A stretch of DNA of 64,000 nt from Rubrivivax sp. (GCA_020248915.1 JADCGP010000021.1:1-64000), one strand, 5' to 3'. Positions 1 through 10,645 are shown, counted from the first letter of the stretch. Numbers and translations: made by a program. Notes: generated by a model not told the origin, from the letters alone.

Positions 1-465
1 CCATGCGACAGCAGGACACGACAGCGCCGGCGTGGGGGCGATCGATCCGCGCTGCTCGAGCACGACCTCGTCGCGCGGCAGCTTGGCGCCACCGCCGAAG
101 CCCGGGCTGCTGCCCGCCTGCACGGCAGGCAGGCTGTCCTTCCAGGTCTCGCCAGGGCCGCCGGTCAGGTAGACGACCGGCGGCAGCGTCCCCGCGACCG
201 CAGGCTTGAAGACGGCGAACGGGATGCGCACGGTGGGCCCCGACGGGTCGCTGCGGTTCTGCGCCACGACGAGCACGCCGCAGCGGACTCCGGTGCCGGG
301 CGTCTGGCTGGGGTGCAGCGTGTAGGGGCAGCTCGACTCGTCCAGCCGCGGCACCTGGGCGGTGGTGTCGGACGAGCCGCCGCCGCCGCCGCACGCAGCG
401 AGGCCGAGGGCGGTTGCGATGGCCAGGGCGGCCGCGGCGGTGCGAAGTGGGGGGAACGGTTGCAA
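1..465 (-). CDS. alpha/beta hydrolase lipoprotein (TAP-like), 3' end outside window
   Basis: This is the N-terminal 155 codons of a gene that runs off the left edge. I chose a TTG start because GGAG sits about 7 bases upstream and the protein then opens with a short hydrophobic signal and a lipobox (LGLAAC), followed by a Gly/Ser linker. Downstream, VVYLTGGPG and a later EQRG stretch match the oxyanion-loop region of prolyl/tripeptidyl aminopeptidase-like alpha/beta hydrolases. The catalytic Ser, Asp and His would lie beyond the window. A role as an envelope-anchored peptidase or esterase is inferred from the family; the substrate is unknown. Confidence 0.75.
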   Translation of the reverse strand, partial: MQPFPPLRTAAAALAIATALGLAACGGGGGSSDTTAQVPRLDESSCPYTLHPSQTPGTGVRCGVLVVAQNRSDPSGPTVRIPFAVFKPAVAGTLPPVVYLTGGPGETWKDSLPAVQAGSSPGFGGGAKLPRDEVVLEQRGSIAPTPALSCPAVAW

Positions 466-692
466 GGTTGGGCTCCTTCGGGGTTCGGACCGCGGCGCGC
501 CGAGGGGCGCGGCAACGCGAGAGGCCGCAGTCTCCGAGCCGCTGCCGCGAGGCGCCAAGCACGGCCTGACGCGGTACTGCCAGGCAACCCCGCCGGTGCC
601 GGCGTGCGGCACCGCGGTCCGCTGGCGCGGCGCGCCGCCCGGGCTGCGAAGGGCTCGCGGCGCCCTTCCGGCAGGACCCGGCGCGCTCTTCC

Positions 693-698
693 TACAAT
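693..698 (+). promoter_or_regulatory. -10-like box TACAAT before the ABC exporter gene
   Basis: TACAAT ends 6 bases before the ATG at 705 and no Shine-Dalgarno fits between them. If it is a true -10 element, transcription starts at or next to the start codon, giving a leaderless mRNA. No convincing -35 was seen. Confidence 0.5.
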
Positions 699-704
699 GC
701 GCGG

Positions 705-1619
705 ATGCCGGCAATCGAGTTCCACCGGGTCGGCAAGACCTATCGCGGCGCGCGCGGCACGCTGCGCGCGCTTGACGGCGTCAGCTTCGACATCGAGGCC
801 GGCGAGTTCTTCGGGCTGCTGGGCCCCAACGGCGCCGGCAAGACGACGCTGATCTCCATCCTTGCGGGGCTGGCGCGCGCCACCGAGGGCACGGTGCGGG
901 TGATGGGCCACGACGTCGTGACCGACTTCGCGGCGGCGCGCAAGGCGCTGGGCATCGTGCCGCAGGAGCTGGTGTTCGACCCGTTCTTCAACGTGCGCGA
1001 GACGCTTCGCATCCAGAGCGGCTACTTCGGCGTGCGCGGCAACGACGCCTGGATCGACGAGCTGCTAGGCGAGCTCGGCCTGGCCGACAAGGCCGGCGCC
1101 AACATGCGGCAGCTGTCGGGCGGCATGAAGCGCCGCGTGCTGGTGGCCCAGGCGCTGGTGCACAAGCCGCCCGTCATCGTGCTCGACGAGCCGACCGCCG
1201 GCGTCGACGTCGAGCTGCGCCAGACGCTGTGGGGCTTCATCGCGCGCCTGAACCGCGAGGGCCACACCGTGCTGCTGACGACGCACTACCTCGAGGAGGC
1301 CGAGGCGCTGTGCGGCCGCATCGCGATGCTCAAGCAGGGGCGCGTCGTCGCGCTCGACCGCACGTCGGCGCTGCTGGCCGGCACCGCGAGCACGATGCTG
1401 CGCTTCAAGACCGACGACCCGCTGCCGCCGGCGCTCGCGGCGCAGGCGCGCGTCACCGGCCGCATCGTGCAGCTCAAGGCGCAGGACGCCGCCCAGGTGG
1501 AGGCCCGGCTGGCGGCGCTGCGCGGCGCGGGCGTGCGCGTGGAGGACCTCGAGATCGGCCGCGCCGACCTGGAGGACGTCTTCGTCGAGATCATGCGCGG
1601 CGCGGAGGCCCCGGCATGA
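705..1619 (+). CDS. ABC transporter ATP-binding protein (YadG/CcmA type)
   Basis: This is the nucleotide-binding subunit of a two-gene ABC-2 exporter. The 304-residue protein has a Walker A GPNGAGKT near residues 40-47, the signature LSGGMKRR, Walker B VIVLDEPTAGVD and the switch histidine in TTHYLEEAE. This order is typical of the YadG-like subfamily. The C-terminal 80 residues form the accessory region usual in exporters paired with an ABC-2 permease. The stop overlaps the start of the permease gene, so the two are co-translated. The substrate cannot be read from the sequence. The ATG has no ribosome-binding site, consistent with the -10-like box just upstream. Confidence 0.93.
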   Translation: MPAIEFHRVGKTYRGARGTLRALDGVSFDIEAGEFFGLLGPNGAGKTTLISILAGLARATEGTVRVMGHDVVTDFAAARKALGIVPQELVFDPFFNVRETLRIQSGYFGVRGNDAWIDELLGELGLADKAGANMRQLSGGMKRRVLVAQALVHKPPVIVLDEPTAGVDVELRQTLWGFIARLNREGHTVLLTTHYLEEAEALCGRIAMLKQGRVVALDRTSALLAGTASTMLRFKTDDPLPPALAAQARVTGRIVQLKAQDAAQVEARLAALRGAGVRVEDLEIGRADLEDVFVEIMRGAEAPA

Positions 1620-2377
1620 GCCTGCAGGGCACCGGCACGCTGTTCCGCAAGGAGGTGCTGCGGTTCTGGAAGGTCAGCTTCCAGACCGTGGCGGCGCCGG
1701 TGCTGACGGCGGTGCTGTACCTGCTGATCTTCGGCCACGTGCTCGAGGACCACGTCGAGGTCTTCCCGGGCGTCGGCTACACCAGCTTCCTGATCCCGGG
1801 CCTGGTGATGATGAGCGTGCTGCAGAACGCCTTCGCCAACAGCTCGTCGTCGCTGATCCAGAGCAAGATCACCGGCAACCTGGTGTTCCTGCTGGTCACG
1901 CCGCTCGACCACCGGGCCTGGTACCTCGCCTACGTCGGCGCCTCGATGGTGCGCGGCCTGGCGGTCGGCCTGGGCGTCTTCCTCGTCACCGTCTGGTTCG
2001 CGCCGCTGCACCTGCGGGAGCCCTGGTGGATCTTCGTCTTCGCCGCGCTGGGCGCCGGGCTGCTCGGTTCGCTCGGCCTGATCGCGGGCCTCTGGGCGGA
2101 GAAGTTCGACCAGATGGCGGCCTTCCAGAACTTCGTCGTCGTGCCGATGACCTTCCTCTCGGGCGTCTTCTACTCGGTGCAGTCGCTGCCGCCGGTGTGG
2201 CAGGCGGTGAGCCACCTGAACCCCTTCTTCTACATGATCGACGGCTTCCGGCGCGGCTTCTTCGGCGCGAGCGACACCTCGCCCTGGCTGAGTCTGGCCA
2301 TCGTCGGCGCCAGCTTCGCGGTCGTCGCCGCCTTCACGCTGCGGCTGCTGAAGAGCGGCTACAAGCTGCGGCAGTGA
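1616..2377 (+). CDS. ABC-2 type transporter permease (YadH type)
   Basis: This is the membrane subunit partnering the preceding ATPase. Starting at the ATG that overlaps the upstream stop, the protein is 253 residues with about six hydrophobic segments and the ABC-2 signature near the end (motifs MTFLSGVFYS and LNPFFYMIDGFR). The length matches YadH-like permeases. A larger reading frame extends upstream, but it lies inside the ATPase gene and has no start signal. The pair probably exports a lipid, polysaccharide or hydrophobic compound; this is family inference only. In other Burkholderiales a similar pair sits upstream of bolA and the histidine genes, as here. Confidence 0.93.
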   Translation: MSLQGTGTLFRKEVLRFWKVSFQTVAAPVLTAVLYLLIFGHVLEDHVEVFPGVGYTSFLIPGLVMMSVLQNAFANSSSSLIQSKITGNLVFLLVTPLDHRAWYLAYVGASMVRGLAVGLGVFLVTVWFAPLHLREPWWIFVFAALGAGLLGSLGLIAGLWAEKFDQMAAFQNFVVVPMTFLSGVFYSVQSLPPVWQAVSHLNPFFYMIDGFRRGFFGASDTSPWLSLAIVGASFAVVAAFTLRLLKSGYKLRQ

Positions 2378-2445
2378 GCCCGGCGCCGCGGCGGGGCGGG
2401 ACGGCGCCCGATAATCGCCCCCACAGCTTCCTGCGGGAGATTCCC

Positions 2446-3054
2446 ATGTCCGGTTTCCACGCCGACGGCGACGCCAAGAACAGCGACAAGGCCGACAAGT
2501 CCGACAAGTCCGGCAGCCTGGCCGAGCAGCTCGCCTTCCGCAGCCGCTTCGTGCTGGTGTTCGGCGAGATCGACGACAAGGTCGCGCGTGCCACCTGCGA
2601 GCGCCTGATCCTGCTCAGCCAGGACAGCGACGCGCCGATCATGCTGCTGCTGTCCAGCCCCGGCGGCCACGTCGAGAGCGGCGACGCCATCCACGACATG
2701 ATCCGCTTCGTGCGTGCGCCGGTCACCGTCATCGGCAGCGGCTGGGTGGCCAGCGCGGGCACGCACATCTTCCTGGCCGCGCCCAGGGAGCGCCGCGTCT
2801 GCCTCCCCAACACCCGCTTCATGATCCACCAGCCCGCCGGCGGTGCCGGCGGCCGCGCCAGCGACATCGCGATCCAGGCCAAGGAGATCATCAAGGTGCG
2901 CGAGCGCATCGCCCGGGTGATCTCGCGCGAGACCGGCCACCCGCTGCCCAAGGTGCTGGCCGACATGGAGCGCGACTACTGGATGAGCGCCGAGGAGGCC
3001 GTGGCCTACGGCATCGCGGGGCGCATCGTCGAGCGCCAGAAGGACCTGGCCTGA
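2446..3054 (+). CDS. ClpP-like serine protease
   Basis: A 202-residue protein of the ClpP/crotonase-fold protease family. The likely catalytic Ser lies in GWVASAGTH, the His in RFMIHQPAG and the Asp in the segment VLADMERD, matching the Ser-His-Asp order of ClpP; SSPGGHVESGDAIHD is the ClpP-like oxyanion region. The first 25 residues are a charged low-complexity stretch made of repeated Asp-Lys-Ser/Ala units and are not part of the fold. No clpX or clpA is nearby, so it may be a stand-alone or alternative proteolytic subunit. GGGAGA precedes the ATG. The stop overlaps the ATG of the BolA gene. Confidence 0.85.
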   Translation: MSGFHADGDAKNSDKADKSDKSGSLAEQLAFRSRFVLVFGEIDDKVARATCERLILLSQDSDAPIMLLLSSPGGHVESGDAIHDMIRFVRAPVTVIGSGWVASAGTHIFLAAPRERRVCLPNTRFMIHQPAGGAGGRASDIAIQAKEIIKVRERIARVISRETGHPLPKVLADMERDYWMSAEEAVAYGIAGRIVERQKDLA

Positions 3055-3371
3055 TGACCGAGCCCACCCCCGACGAGGTGCGCGGCTACATCGCCGCCGG
3101 GCTGCCCTGCACGCACCTCGAGGTGCAGGGCGACGGGCGGCACTTCTTCGCCACCATCGTCTCGGCCGAGTTCGAAGGCCTGCCGCGCGTGCGTCGCCAC
3201 CAGCGCGTCTACGTCGCGCTGGGCGATAGAATGCGGGAGCAGATCCACGCCCTGTCGATGAAGACGCTCACGCCCGCCGAGTTCGCCGCCGCGCCCGCCG
3301 CGGGGGGTGCGCCCGCGGGCAGCGCCGCCACCGCGGCCGGCACCGCCGCCGCTCCGCACCACCACCACTGA
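3054..3371 (+). CDS. BolA/IbaG family protein
   Basis: A 105-residue BolA-fold protein. Residues about 8-80 hold the family core: [18 protein letters not shown], then the RHQRVY segment and the helix ending [10 protein letters not shown]. BolA proteins bind monothiol glutaredoxins and [2Fe-2S] clusters and take part in iron and stress responses. The C-terminal 25 residues are Ala/Gly/Pro-rich and end in four histidines, an extension not needed for the fold that could bind metal. The ATG overlaps the stop of the ClpP-like gene. In related genomes murA often follows bolA before hisG; here hisG follows after about 100 bases. Confidence 0.88.
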   Translation: MTEPTPDEVRGYIAAGLPCTHLEVQGDGRHFFATIVSAEFEGLPRVRRHQRVYVALGDRMREQIHALSMKTLTPAEFAAAPAAGGAPAGSAATAAGTAAAPHHHH

Positions 3372-3474
3372 ACTTCCCTGCGGTGCGCCGCGGGGAGCCG
3401 CCGCGCGCCGCCCCGGCCCCCGGGGGGAGCGTCGAGCCAGGTGGCCCGCCGTGAGCACCGACAAAGCACTTCGG

Positions 3475-4149
3475 ATGATCACGCTCGCACTGTCCAAGGG
3501 CCGCATCTTCGACGACACGCTGCCGCTGCTGGCCGCGGCCGGCATCGAGGTGCTCGACGACCCCGAGAAGAGCCGCAAGCTCATCCTCGCCACCAACCGG
3601 CCCGGCCTGCGCGTCGTGCTGGTGCGCGCGAGCGACGTCCCCACCTACGTGCAGCACGGCGGGGCCGACCTCGGCGTGGCGGGGCTGGACGTGCTGCTCG
3701 AACACGCCGCACAGCCCGGCGGCGGCGGCCCGCTGTACCGGCCGCTCGACCTGGGGATCGCGCGCTGCCGCATGAGCGTGGCCACGCGGCGCGACTTCGA
3801 CTACGCCAGCGCCGTGCGCCAGGGCTCGCGGATCCGCGTCGCCACCAAGTACACGCACGCCGCGCGCGAGCACTTCGCCGCCAAGGGCGTGCACGTCGAC
3901 CTGATCAAGCTCTACGGCTCGATGGAACTGGCGCCGCTGACCGGGCTGGCCGACGCGATCGTCGACCTGGTCTCCACCGGCAGCACGCTGAAGGCCAACG
4001 ACCTGGTCGAGGTCGAGCGGATCCTGGACGTCTCGGCGCGGCTGGTCGTCAACCCCGCTTCGCTGAAGCTGCAGCGCGAGCCGCTGCGCGCGCTGATCGA
4101 CGGCTTCGAGGCGGCGGTGGCGGCGCGCGCCGCGGGGGCGGCCGCGTGA
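3475..4149 (+). CDS. hisG: ATP phosphoribosyltransferase, short form
   Basis: This enzyme catalyses the first step of histidine synthesis, ATP + PRPP to phosphoribosyl-ATP. At about 224 residues it is the short form, lacking the C-terminal regulatory domain, so it should need HisZ, which is not in this window. Recognisable parts are [13 protein letters not shown] at the N terminus, [10 protein letters not shown] in the middle and the PRPP loop [13 protein letters not shown] placed the start at the ATG where family homology begins. A GTG at 3451, in frame and with AGGTGG upstream, would add eight residues and is a real alternative. The stop overlaps the GTG of hisD. Confidence 0.93.
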   Translation: MITLALSKGRIFDDTLPLLAAAGIEVLDDPEKSRKLILATNRPGLRVVLVRASDVPTYVQHGGADLGVAGLDVLLEHAAQPGGGGPLYRPLDLGIARCRMSVATRRDFDYASAVRQGSRIRVATKYTHAAREHFAAKGVHVDLIKLYGSMELAPLTGLADAIVDLVSTGSTLKANDLVEVERILDVSARLVVNPASLKLQREPLRALIDGFEAAVAARAAGAAA

Positions 4150-6026
4150 GCGCGGGCAGCCCGGGCCCGCAGGCGCCGGTGGCGCTGCGGCGGCTGGACA
4201 CCGCCGACGCCGGCTTCGAGGCCGGCTTCGCCCGCCTGCGGCACTGGTCGGCCGAGGCCGACGAGGCGATCGAGGCCCGCGTGGCCGCGATCCTGGCCGA
4301 CGTGCAGCGCCGCGGCGACGCCGCGGTGCTCGAGTACACGGCCCGCTTCGACGGCCTGCAGGCGGCGTCGATGCGCGAGCTCGAGCTGACCCCCACCGAC
4401 CTCGACGCCGCGCTCGACGCCATCACGCCGGCACAGCGCCGCGCCCTGGAGGACGCCGCGGCGCGGGTGCGCGCCTACCACCTGCGGCAGCTCGAGGCCG
4501 TCGGCCGCGGCTTCAGCTACCGCGACCGCGACGGCTCGCTGCTCGGCCAGAAGGTCACGCCGCTCGACCGCGTGGGCATCTACGTGCCCGGTGGCAAGGC
4601 CGCCTACCCATCGAGCGTGCTGATGAACGCGATCCCGGCGCAGGTGGCGGGCGTGCGCGAGATCGTGATGGTGGTGCCCACGCCCGTCCGCGGGGCGGGC
4701 GGGCCCGGCGACCCCGGCGGCGCGCATGGCGAGAAGAACTCCCTCGTGCTGGCCGCCGCCCGCATCGCGGGCGTCAGCCGCGTGTTCACGATCGGCGGCG
4801 CGCAGGCGGTGGCGGCGCTGGCCTACGGCACCGCCACGGTGCCGGCGGTGGACAAGATCACCGGCCCGGGCAACGCCTACGTGGCGAGCGCCAAGCGGCG
4901 CGTCTTCGGCCAGGTCGGCATCGACATGATCGCGGGCCCGAGCGAGATCCTCGTGCTCGCCGACGGAACGACGCCGGCGGAGTGGGTCGCGATGGACCTC
5001 TTCAGCCAGGCCGAACACGACGAGCTGGCGCAGAGCATCCTGCTGAGCCCCGATCGCGCCTACGTGGATGCGGTGCAGCGCGAGATCGACCGCCTGCTGC
5101 CCGGCATGCCGCGCCGCGACGTGATCCGCGCCAGCCTCGAGGGCCGCGGCGCGCTGATCGTCACGCGCAGCATGGGGGAGGCCTGCGAGATCAGCAATCG
5201 CGTCGCGCCCGAGCACCTGGAGGTGAGCGCGCGCGAGCCGCGGCGCTGGGAGCCGCTGCTCAGGCACGCCGGCGCGATCTTCCTCGGCGGCTACGCGAGC
5301 GAGAGCCTGGGCGACTACTGCGCCGGCCCCAACCACGTGCTGCCCACCTCGGGCACGGCGCGCTTCTCCTCGCCGCTGGGCGTGTACGACTTCCAGAAGC
5401 GCTCGAGCCTGATCGAGGTCAGCGCCGCCGGCGCGCAGGTGCTCGGGCCCGTCGCGGCCGAGCTGGCCTACGGCGAGGGACTACAGGCGCATGCGCGGGC
5501 GGCCGAGCTGCGGCTGGATGACGCGCTGCGCGCGCCCGCCGCCGCGCCGGCCGATCCGGCCTCGTTCTCGGTGCGGCCGGTGGACCGCGACAACGCCGAC
5601 GCGGTGATGGCGCTGAAGGTGGCGGCAGAACAGCGCGGCCTGGTCGCCCCGCCCGAGCGCTCGCTCGCGCAGGTCGCCTACGAGCCGCGCGGACGCGCGC
5701 TGGCGCTGCTGGACGGCGACACCGTCGTCGGCATGCTGCTGCTGTACGACTCGCGCCAGGACGACGAGAAGCCCGCGAACCAGCTCTACGTGTGGCGGCT
5801 GCTGGTCGACGAGGGCCGCCAGCGACGCGGCTACGGGCGCCTGGCGATGCGCTGGGTCGTGGACGAGGCGCGCCGGCTCGGCTATGCCGCGGTGGGCCTG
5901 AGCCACGTCGACCGGCCCGATGCCGCCGGCGGCTTCTACGAGAAGCTGGGCTTCGCCTACACCGGCGAGGTGGACGACGGCGAGCGCAAGATGGTGCTCC
6001 AACTGCCGGACCCGGAGGCTGCATGA
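4146..6026 (+). CDS. hisD: histidinol dehydrogenase fused to a GNAT acetyltransferase
   Basis: A 626-residue fusion starting at a GTG inside the hisG stop. Residues about 1-460 are HisD, which oxidises L-histidinol to histidine with two NAD. Zinc-ligand regions are visible (FSQAEHDE, and GDYCAGPNH), as is the catalytic RVAPEHLEV. An extra Gly-rich loop lies near residues 178-197. After the usual HisD end ([11 protein letters not shown]) and a short Ala/Pro linker, residues about 470-626 form a GNAT domain. It has the acetyl-CoA loop QRRGYG and the end [16 protein letters not shown], resembling BltD/PaiA-type polyamine acetyltransferases. No stop or frameshift separates the parts. The stop overlaps hisC. 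Confidence 0.93.
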   Translation: MSAGSPGPQAPVALRRLDTADAGFEAGFARLRHWSAEADEAIEARVAAILADVQRRGDAAVLEYTARFDGLQAASMRELELTPTDLDAALDAITPAQRRALEDAAARVRAYHLRQLEAVGRGFSYRDRDGSLLGQKVTPLDRVGIYVPGGKAAYPSSVLMNAIPAQVAGVREIVMVVPTPVRGAGGPGDPGGAHGEKNSLVLAAARIAGVSRVFTIGGAQAVAALAYGTATVPAVDKITGPGNAYVASAKRRVFGQVGIDMIAGPSEILVLADGTTPAEWVAMDLFSQAEHDELAQSILLSPDRAYVDAVQREIDRLLPGMPRRDVIRASLEGRGALIVTRSMGEACEISNRVAPEHLEVSAREPRRWEPLLRHAGAIFLGGYASESLGDYCAGPNHVLPTSGTARFSSPLGVYDFQKRSSLIEVSAAGAQVLGPVAAELAYGEGLQAHARAAELRLDDALRAPAAAPADPASFSVRPVDRDNADAVMALKVAAEQRGLVAPPERSLAQVAYEPRGRALALLDGDTVVGMLLLYDSRQDDEKPANQLYVWRLLVDEGRQRRGYGRLAMRWVVDEARRLGYAAVGLSHVDRPDAAGGFYEKLGFAYTGEVDDGERKMVLQLPDPEAA

Positions 6027-7111
6027 GCCCGACGCTCGAGCAACGCATCGCCGCCACGCTGCGCCAGGACGTGCAGGGCATGGCCGCCTACGCGATCCAG
6101 CCCAGTGCCGGGCTCGTGAAGCTCGACGCGATGGAAAACCCGTTCCGCCTGCCCGAGGCGCTGCAGCGCGAGCTGGGCGAGCGCCTCGGCCGCGTCGCGA
6201 TCAACCGCTACCCGGGAGCGGGCATCGCCGAGCTGGCCGAGCACCTGGCGCACTTCGTCGCCTTGCCCGCCGGCTGCGCGCTGATGCTCGGCAACGGCAG
6301 CGACGAGCTGATCGACCTGCTGTCGGTGGCCTGCGACGTGCCTGGCGCCACGATCCTGGCGCCGGTGCCCGGCTTCGTGATGTACGAGATGAGCGCGAAG
6401 CTGCGCGGGCTCGGCTTCGTCGCCGTGCCGCTCACCGCCGACTTCGAGCTCGACGCGGCGGCGATGCTGGCCGCGATCGAACGGCATCGGCCGGCGCTGA
6501 CCTACCTGGCCTACCCGAACAACCCGACCGCGAACCTCTGGGACGACGCCGTGATCGACCGCATCGTGGCGGCCGTGGGCGCGCAGAACGGCCTCGTCGT
6601 GTTCGACGAGGCCTACCAGCCCTTTGCCTCGCGCACCTGGATGCAGCGCATGGCCGCCCACCCGCACGTGCTCGTGCTCAGGACGCTGTCCAAGTTCGGC
6701 CTCGCGGGCGTCCGGCTCGGCTACCTGTGCGGGGCGGCGCCGCTGATCGCGCAGGTCGACAAGGTGCGGCCGCCCTACAACGTGAGCGTGCTCAATGCCG
6801 AGGCCGCCCGCTTCGCGCTCGATCACGCCGACGAGTACGCGCGCCAGGCCGCGCTGCTGCGCGGGCAGCGCGCCGCGCTGCAGGCCCGGCTCGCCGGCAT
6901 CGCCGGAGTTCGCGCCTTTCCGAGCGAGGCCAACATGATCCTGGTGCGCGTGCCCGACTCGAAGCGCGCCTTCGAGGGCATGAAGGCGCGCGGCGTGCTG
7001 GTCAAGCACATCGCCGGCCTGCACCCGCTGCTGGCCAACTGCCTGCGCCTGACCGTCGGCACGCCCGAGGAGAACGAGCTGATGATCGCCGCCCTGAAGG
7101 AGTCGCTGTGA
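6023..7111 (+). CDS. hisC: histidinol-phosphate aminotransferase
   Basis: A PLP-dependent fold-type I aminotransferase of 362 residues that converts imidazole-acetol phosphate to histidinol phosphate. Visible features are LDAMENPF near the N terminus, [19 protein letters not shown], the PLP-binding Asp/Tyr motif FDEAYQPF and the Schiff-base lysine in TLSKFGLAG, with the substrate arginine region VRLGYL. The ATG overlaps the hisD stop (ATGA) and GGAGG lies just upstream, so translation is coupled. It lies between hisD and hisB, and the length is normal. Confidence 0.96.
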   Translation: MSPTLEQRIAATLRQDVQGMAAYAIQPSAGLVKLDAMENPFRLPEALQRELGERLGRVAINRYPGAGIAELAEHLAHFVALPAGCALMLGNGSDELIDLLSVACDVPGATILAPVPGFVMYEMSAKLRGLGFVAVPLTADFELDAAAMLAAIERHRPALTYLAYPNNPTANLWDDAVIDRIVAAVGAQNGLVVFDEAYQPFASRTWMQRMAAHPHVLVLRTLSKFGLAGVRLGYLCGAAPLIAQVDKVRPPYNVSVLNAEAARFALDHADEYARQAALLRGQRAALQARLAGIAGVRAFPSEANMILVRVPDSKRAFEGMKARGVLVKHIAGLHPLLANCLRLTVGTPEENELMIAALKESL

Positions 7112-7713
7112 GCCCCGCCGCACCGCACCGCACCGCCGACGTCCGCCGCGACACGAAGGAGACGCGGATCCGCGTCGCGCTCGACCTGGACGGCAGCGGC
7201 GCCAGCCGCCTGGCCACCGGGATCGGCTTCTTCGACCACATGCTCGACCAGATCGCGCGTCACGGCCTGGTCGACCTGACGATCGAGGCCGAGGGCGACC
7301 TGCACATCGACGGCCACCACACGGTGGAGGACGTCGGCATCACGCTCGGCATGGCGGTGGCGCAGGCGGTGGGCGACAAGAAGGGCATCACGCGCTACGG
7401 CCACGCCTACGTGCCGCTGGACGAGGCGCTGTCGCGCGTGGTGATCGACTTCTCCGGCCGCCCGGGCCTGCACATGGACGTGCCCTTCAAGGCCGGGATG
7501 ATCGGCGGCTTCGACACGCAGCTCGCCTACGAGTTCTTCCAGGGCTTCGCCAACCACGCCCTGGTCACGCTGCACATCGACAACCTGAAGGGCGAGAACG
7601 CGCACCACCAGTGCGAGACGGTGTTCAAGGCCTTCGCGCGGGCGCTGCGCATGGCGCTGGCGCCCGACCCCCGCAGCGTCGGCGTGGTGCCGTCGACCAA
7701 GGGCACGCTCTAG
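7108..7713 (+). CDS. hisB: imidazoleglycerol-phosphate dehydratase
   Basis: A monofunctional 201-residue IGP dehydratase; the histidinol-phosphatase domain fused to it in enterobacteria is absent. The manganese-binding HHTVEDVGI and [12 protein letters not shown] histidine motifs are both present, as is [13 protein letters not shown] near the N terminus. The start is a GTG overlapping the hisC stop. A separate histidinol phosphatase must be encoded elsewhere. It makes imidazole-acetol phosphate, the substrate of HisC. Confidence 0.96.
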   Translation: MSPAAPHRTADVRRDTKETRIRVALDLDGSGASRLATGIGFFDHMLDQIARHGLVDLTIEAEGDLHIDGHHTVEDVGITLGMAVAQAVGDKKGITRYGHAYVPLDEALSRVVIDFSGRPGLHMDVPFKAGMIGGFDTQLAYEFFQGFANHALVTLHIDNLKGENAHHQCETVFKAFARALRMALAPDPRSVGVVPSTKGTL

Positions 7714-7725
7714 GCCGCCGCGCCC

Positions 7726-8367
7726 GTGGACACGGTCGCCGTCGTCGATTACGGGATGGGCAACCTGCGCTCGGTGTCGCAGGCGGTGGCGCACGCCGCC
7801 CGCGACGTCGACGTGAAGGTGATCGTCACCGCCAATCCCGAGGAGGTGTATGCCGCTACCCGCGTCGTGCTGCCGGGGCAGGGCGCGATGCGCGACTGCA
7901 TGCGCGAGCTGGCCGACTCAGGCCTGCGGGAGGCCGTGCTGCACGCGGCGGCCGCCAAGCCGCTGTTCGGGGTCTGCGTCGGCATGCAGATGCTGCTCGG
8001 GCACAGCGAGGAGCAGGACACGCCGGGCCTGGGGCTGCTGCCCGGTCGGGTGGTGCGCTTCCGGCTCGACGGCCGGCTGCAGCCCGACGGCAGCCGCTGC
8101 AAGGTGCCGCAGATGGGCTGGAACCGCGTGCACCAGCAGCGTCACGTGCTGTGGAACGGCATCCCCGACGGCAGTTGGTACTACTTCGTGCACAGCTACC
8201 ACGCCGTGCTCGACGACCCCGCCTGCTGCGCCGGCGAGACGGAGTACGGCCTGCGCTTTACCAGCGCGCTGGCGCGGGATAACATTTTTGCGACGCAGTT
8301 CCATCCCGAGAAGAGCGCCGCGCACGGCCTCGCCCTGTACCGCAACTTCCTGCACTGGTCACCGTGA
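7726..8367 (+). CDS. hisH: imidazole glycerol phosphate synthase, glutaminase subunit
   Basis: A class I glutamine amidotransferase of 213 residues that supplies ammonia to HisF. The nucleophile Cys is in [10 protein letters not shown] and the His/Glu pair in TQFHPEKS; the N terminus [13 protein letters not shown] is typical. The start is a GTG 12 bases after hisB. Its partner hisF lies two genes downstream, with hisA between them, the usual order in Burkholderiales. Confidence 0.96.
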   Translation: MDTVAVVDYGMGNLRSVSQAVAHAARDVDVKVIVTANPEEVYAATRVVLPGQGAMRDCMRELADSGLREAVLHAAAAKPLFGVCVGMQMLLGHSEEQDTPGLGLLPGRVVRFRLDGRLQPDGSRCKVPQMGWNRVHQQRHVLWNGIPDGSWYYFVHSYHAVLDDPACCAGETEYGLRFTSALARDNIFATQFHPEKSAAHGLALYRNFLHWSP

Positions 8368-8473
8368 GTCCCGCCGGGGCCGACGCCGCCGCAGCCGGCC
8401 CGCCCCGGGGCGGTCGCCTGGCACCGGACCTGCGGTCCCGCCCCGGTTCCCACCACCCCGCTCCGCCCGAGCC

Positions 8474-9220
8474 ATGCTGCTGATCCCGGCCATCGACCTC
8501 AAGGACGGCAAGTGCGTTCGCCTCCAGCAAGGCGACATGAATGCCGTCACGACCTTCGGCGACGACCCGGCGGCGATGGCGCGGCGCTGGGTCGATGCGG
8601 GCGCGCGCCGGCTGCACCTGGTCGACCTGAACGGCGCCTTCGCCGGCCGGCCGGTGAACGAGGCGGCGGTGAAGTCGATCCTGCGCGCGGTCGGCGACGC
8701 CATCCCGGTGCAGCTGGGTGGCGGCATCCGTGACCTCGACACGATCGAGCGCTATCTCGACGACGGCATCGGCTACGTCGTCATAGGCACCGCGGCGGTC
8801 AAGAACCCCGGCTTCCTGAAGGACGCCTGCAGCGCGTTCGGCGGCCACGTGATCGTCGGCCTCGACGCCCGGGACGGCAAGGTCGCCACGGACGGCTGGA
8901 GCAAGCTCACCGGCCACGAGGTGGCCGACCTGGCCCGCAAGTTCGAGGACTACGGCGTCGAGGGCGTGATCTACACCGACATCGGGCGCGACGGCATGCT
9001 CACCGGCATCAACGTCGAGGCCACGGTGCGGCTCGCGCAGACGCTCAGCATCCCGGTCTACGCCTCGGGCGGGCTGGCCGGCATCGCCGACATCGAGCGC
9101 CTGTGCGAGGTCGAGGGCGAGGGCATCCACGGGGTCATCTGCGGGCGCAGCATCTACAGCGGCGCGCTCGACTTCGCCGCGGCGCAGCGCCGCGCCGACG
9201 AGCTGAACGGCGCACGCTGA
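8474..9220 (+). CDS. hisA: ProFAR isomerase
   Basis: A (beta/alpha)8 isomerase of 248 residues acting on phosphoribosyl-formimino-AICAR phosphate. The start [17 protein letters not shown] carries the catalytic Asp; the second Asp lies in YTDIGRDGM, and two half-barrel phosphate sites are seen (GGGIRDL and ASGGLAG). It begins about 105 bases after hisH, a gap with no gene and only GC-rich sequence. The length is normal for the family. Confidence 0.96.
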   Translation: MLLIPAIDLKDGKCVRLQQGDMNAVTTFGDDPAAMARRWVDAGARRLHLVDLNGAFAGRPVNEAAVKSILRAVGDAIPVQLGGGIRDLDTIERYLDDGIGYVVIGTAAVKNPGFLKDACSAFGGHVIVGLDARDGKVATDGWSKLTGHEVADLARKFEDYGVEGVIYTDIGRDGMLTGINVEATVRLAQTLSIPVYASGGLAGIADIERLCEVEGEGIHGVICGRSIYSGALDFAAAQRRADELNGAR

Positions 9221-9233
9221 GGCCGGGACCGCC

Positions 9234-10039
<806 letters not shown>

Positions 10040-10043
<4 letters not shown>

Positions 10044-10645
10044 CGGTCCGTGGCGGCAGGCCGGCGGCGGGCGGCGGCCGGGCTCGTCCCGCGGGCCGGC
10101 CGCCGGGCGAGGTGCGCATCGTCGGCGGCCTGTGGAAGCGCAGCAGGCTGCCGGTGGCCGACCGGCCGGGCCTGCGGCCGACGCCCGACCGGGTGCGCGA
10201 GACCCTCTTCAACTGGCTCGGCCAGGACCTGACGGGCTGGCGCGTGCTCGACGCCTTCGCCGGCAGCGGGGCGCTCGGTTTCGAGGCCGCCTCGCGCGGG
10301 GCGGCCGAGGTGCTGCTGCTGGAGCGCGACGCCGCGCTGGTGCGCAGCCTTCAGGCCAGCCGCGCCCGCCTCGGGGCCGCGCGGCTGCAGGTGGAAGGGG
10401 CCGACGCGCTCGCCTGGCTGGCGCGCTGCGCGCCGGCCCGCTACGAGCTGGTGCTGCTCGACCCGCCGTTCGACGCCGGTCTGCTCGGTCGGGCGCTGGA
10501 GCTCGCCGCGCCGGTGGTGGCGCCGGGCGGCTGGCTGTACGTCGAGAGCGGTGCGCCGCCCGGGCCGCTGCCCGCGGCGTTCGAGGTGCACCGCAGCCTG
10601 CGCGCCGGGGGCGTGCATGCCGCGCTGCTGCGGCGCGTGGGCTGA
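10040..10645 (+). CDS. rsmD: 16S rRNA (guanine-966-N2)-methyltransferase
   Basis: A SAM-dependent methyltransferase of 201 residues. The family N-terminal pattern [17 protein letters not shown] is clear, followed by the SAM loop [13 protein letters not shown] and the catalytic LLDPPFDA motif. It modifies G966 of 16S rRNA in the assembled 30S particle. The GTG start overlaps the hisF stop, so it appears co-translated with the histidine genes. The first 25 residues are Arg/Gly/Ala-rich and unconserved. It is followed by coaD, a pairing common in Proteobacteria. Confidence 0.95.

Noticed and set aside
3344..3371. Terminal HHHH of the BolA protein considered as an artificial tag
   Set aside because: The DNA is continuous with native GC-rich chromosome and runs straight into the hisG region; no vector sequence is seen.
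5530..5570. Possible frameshift joining hisD to a separate acetyltransferase gene
   Set aside because: The frame is open throughout, the linker is short and there is no second start with a ribosome-binding site, so a true fusion is the simplest reading.
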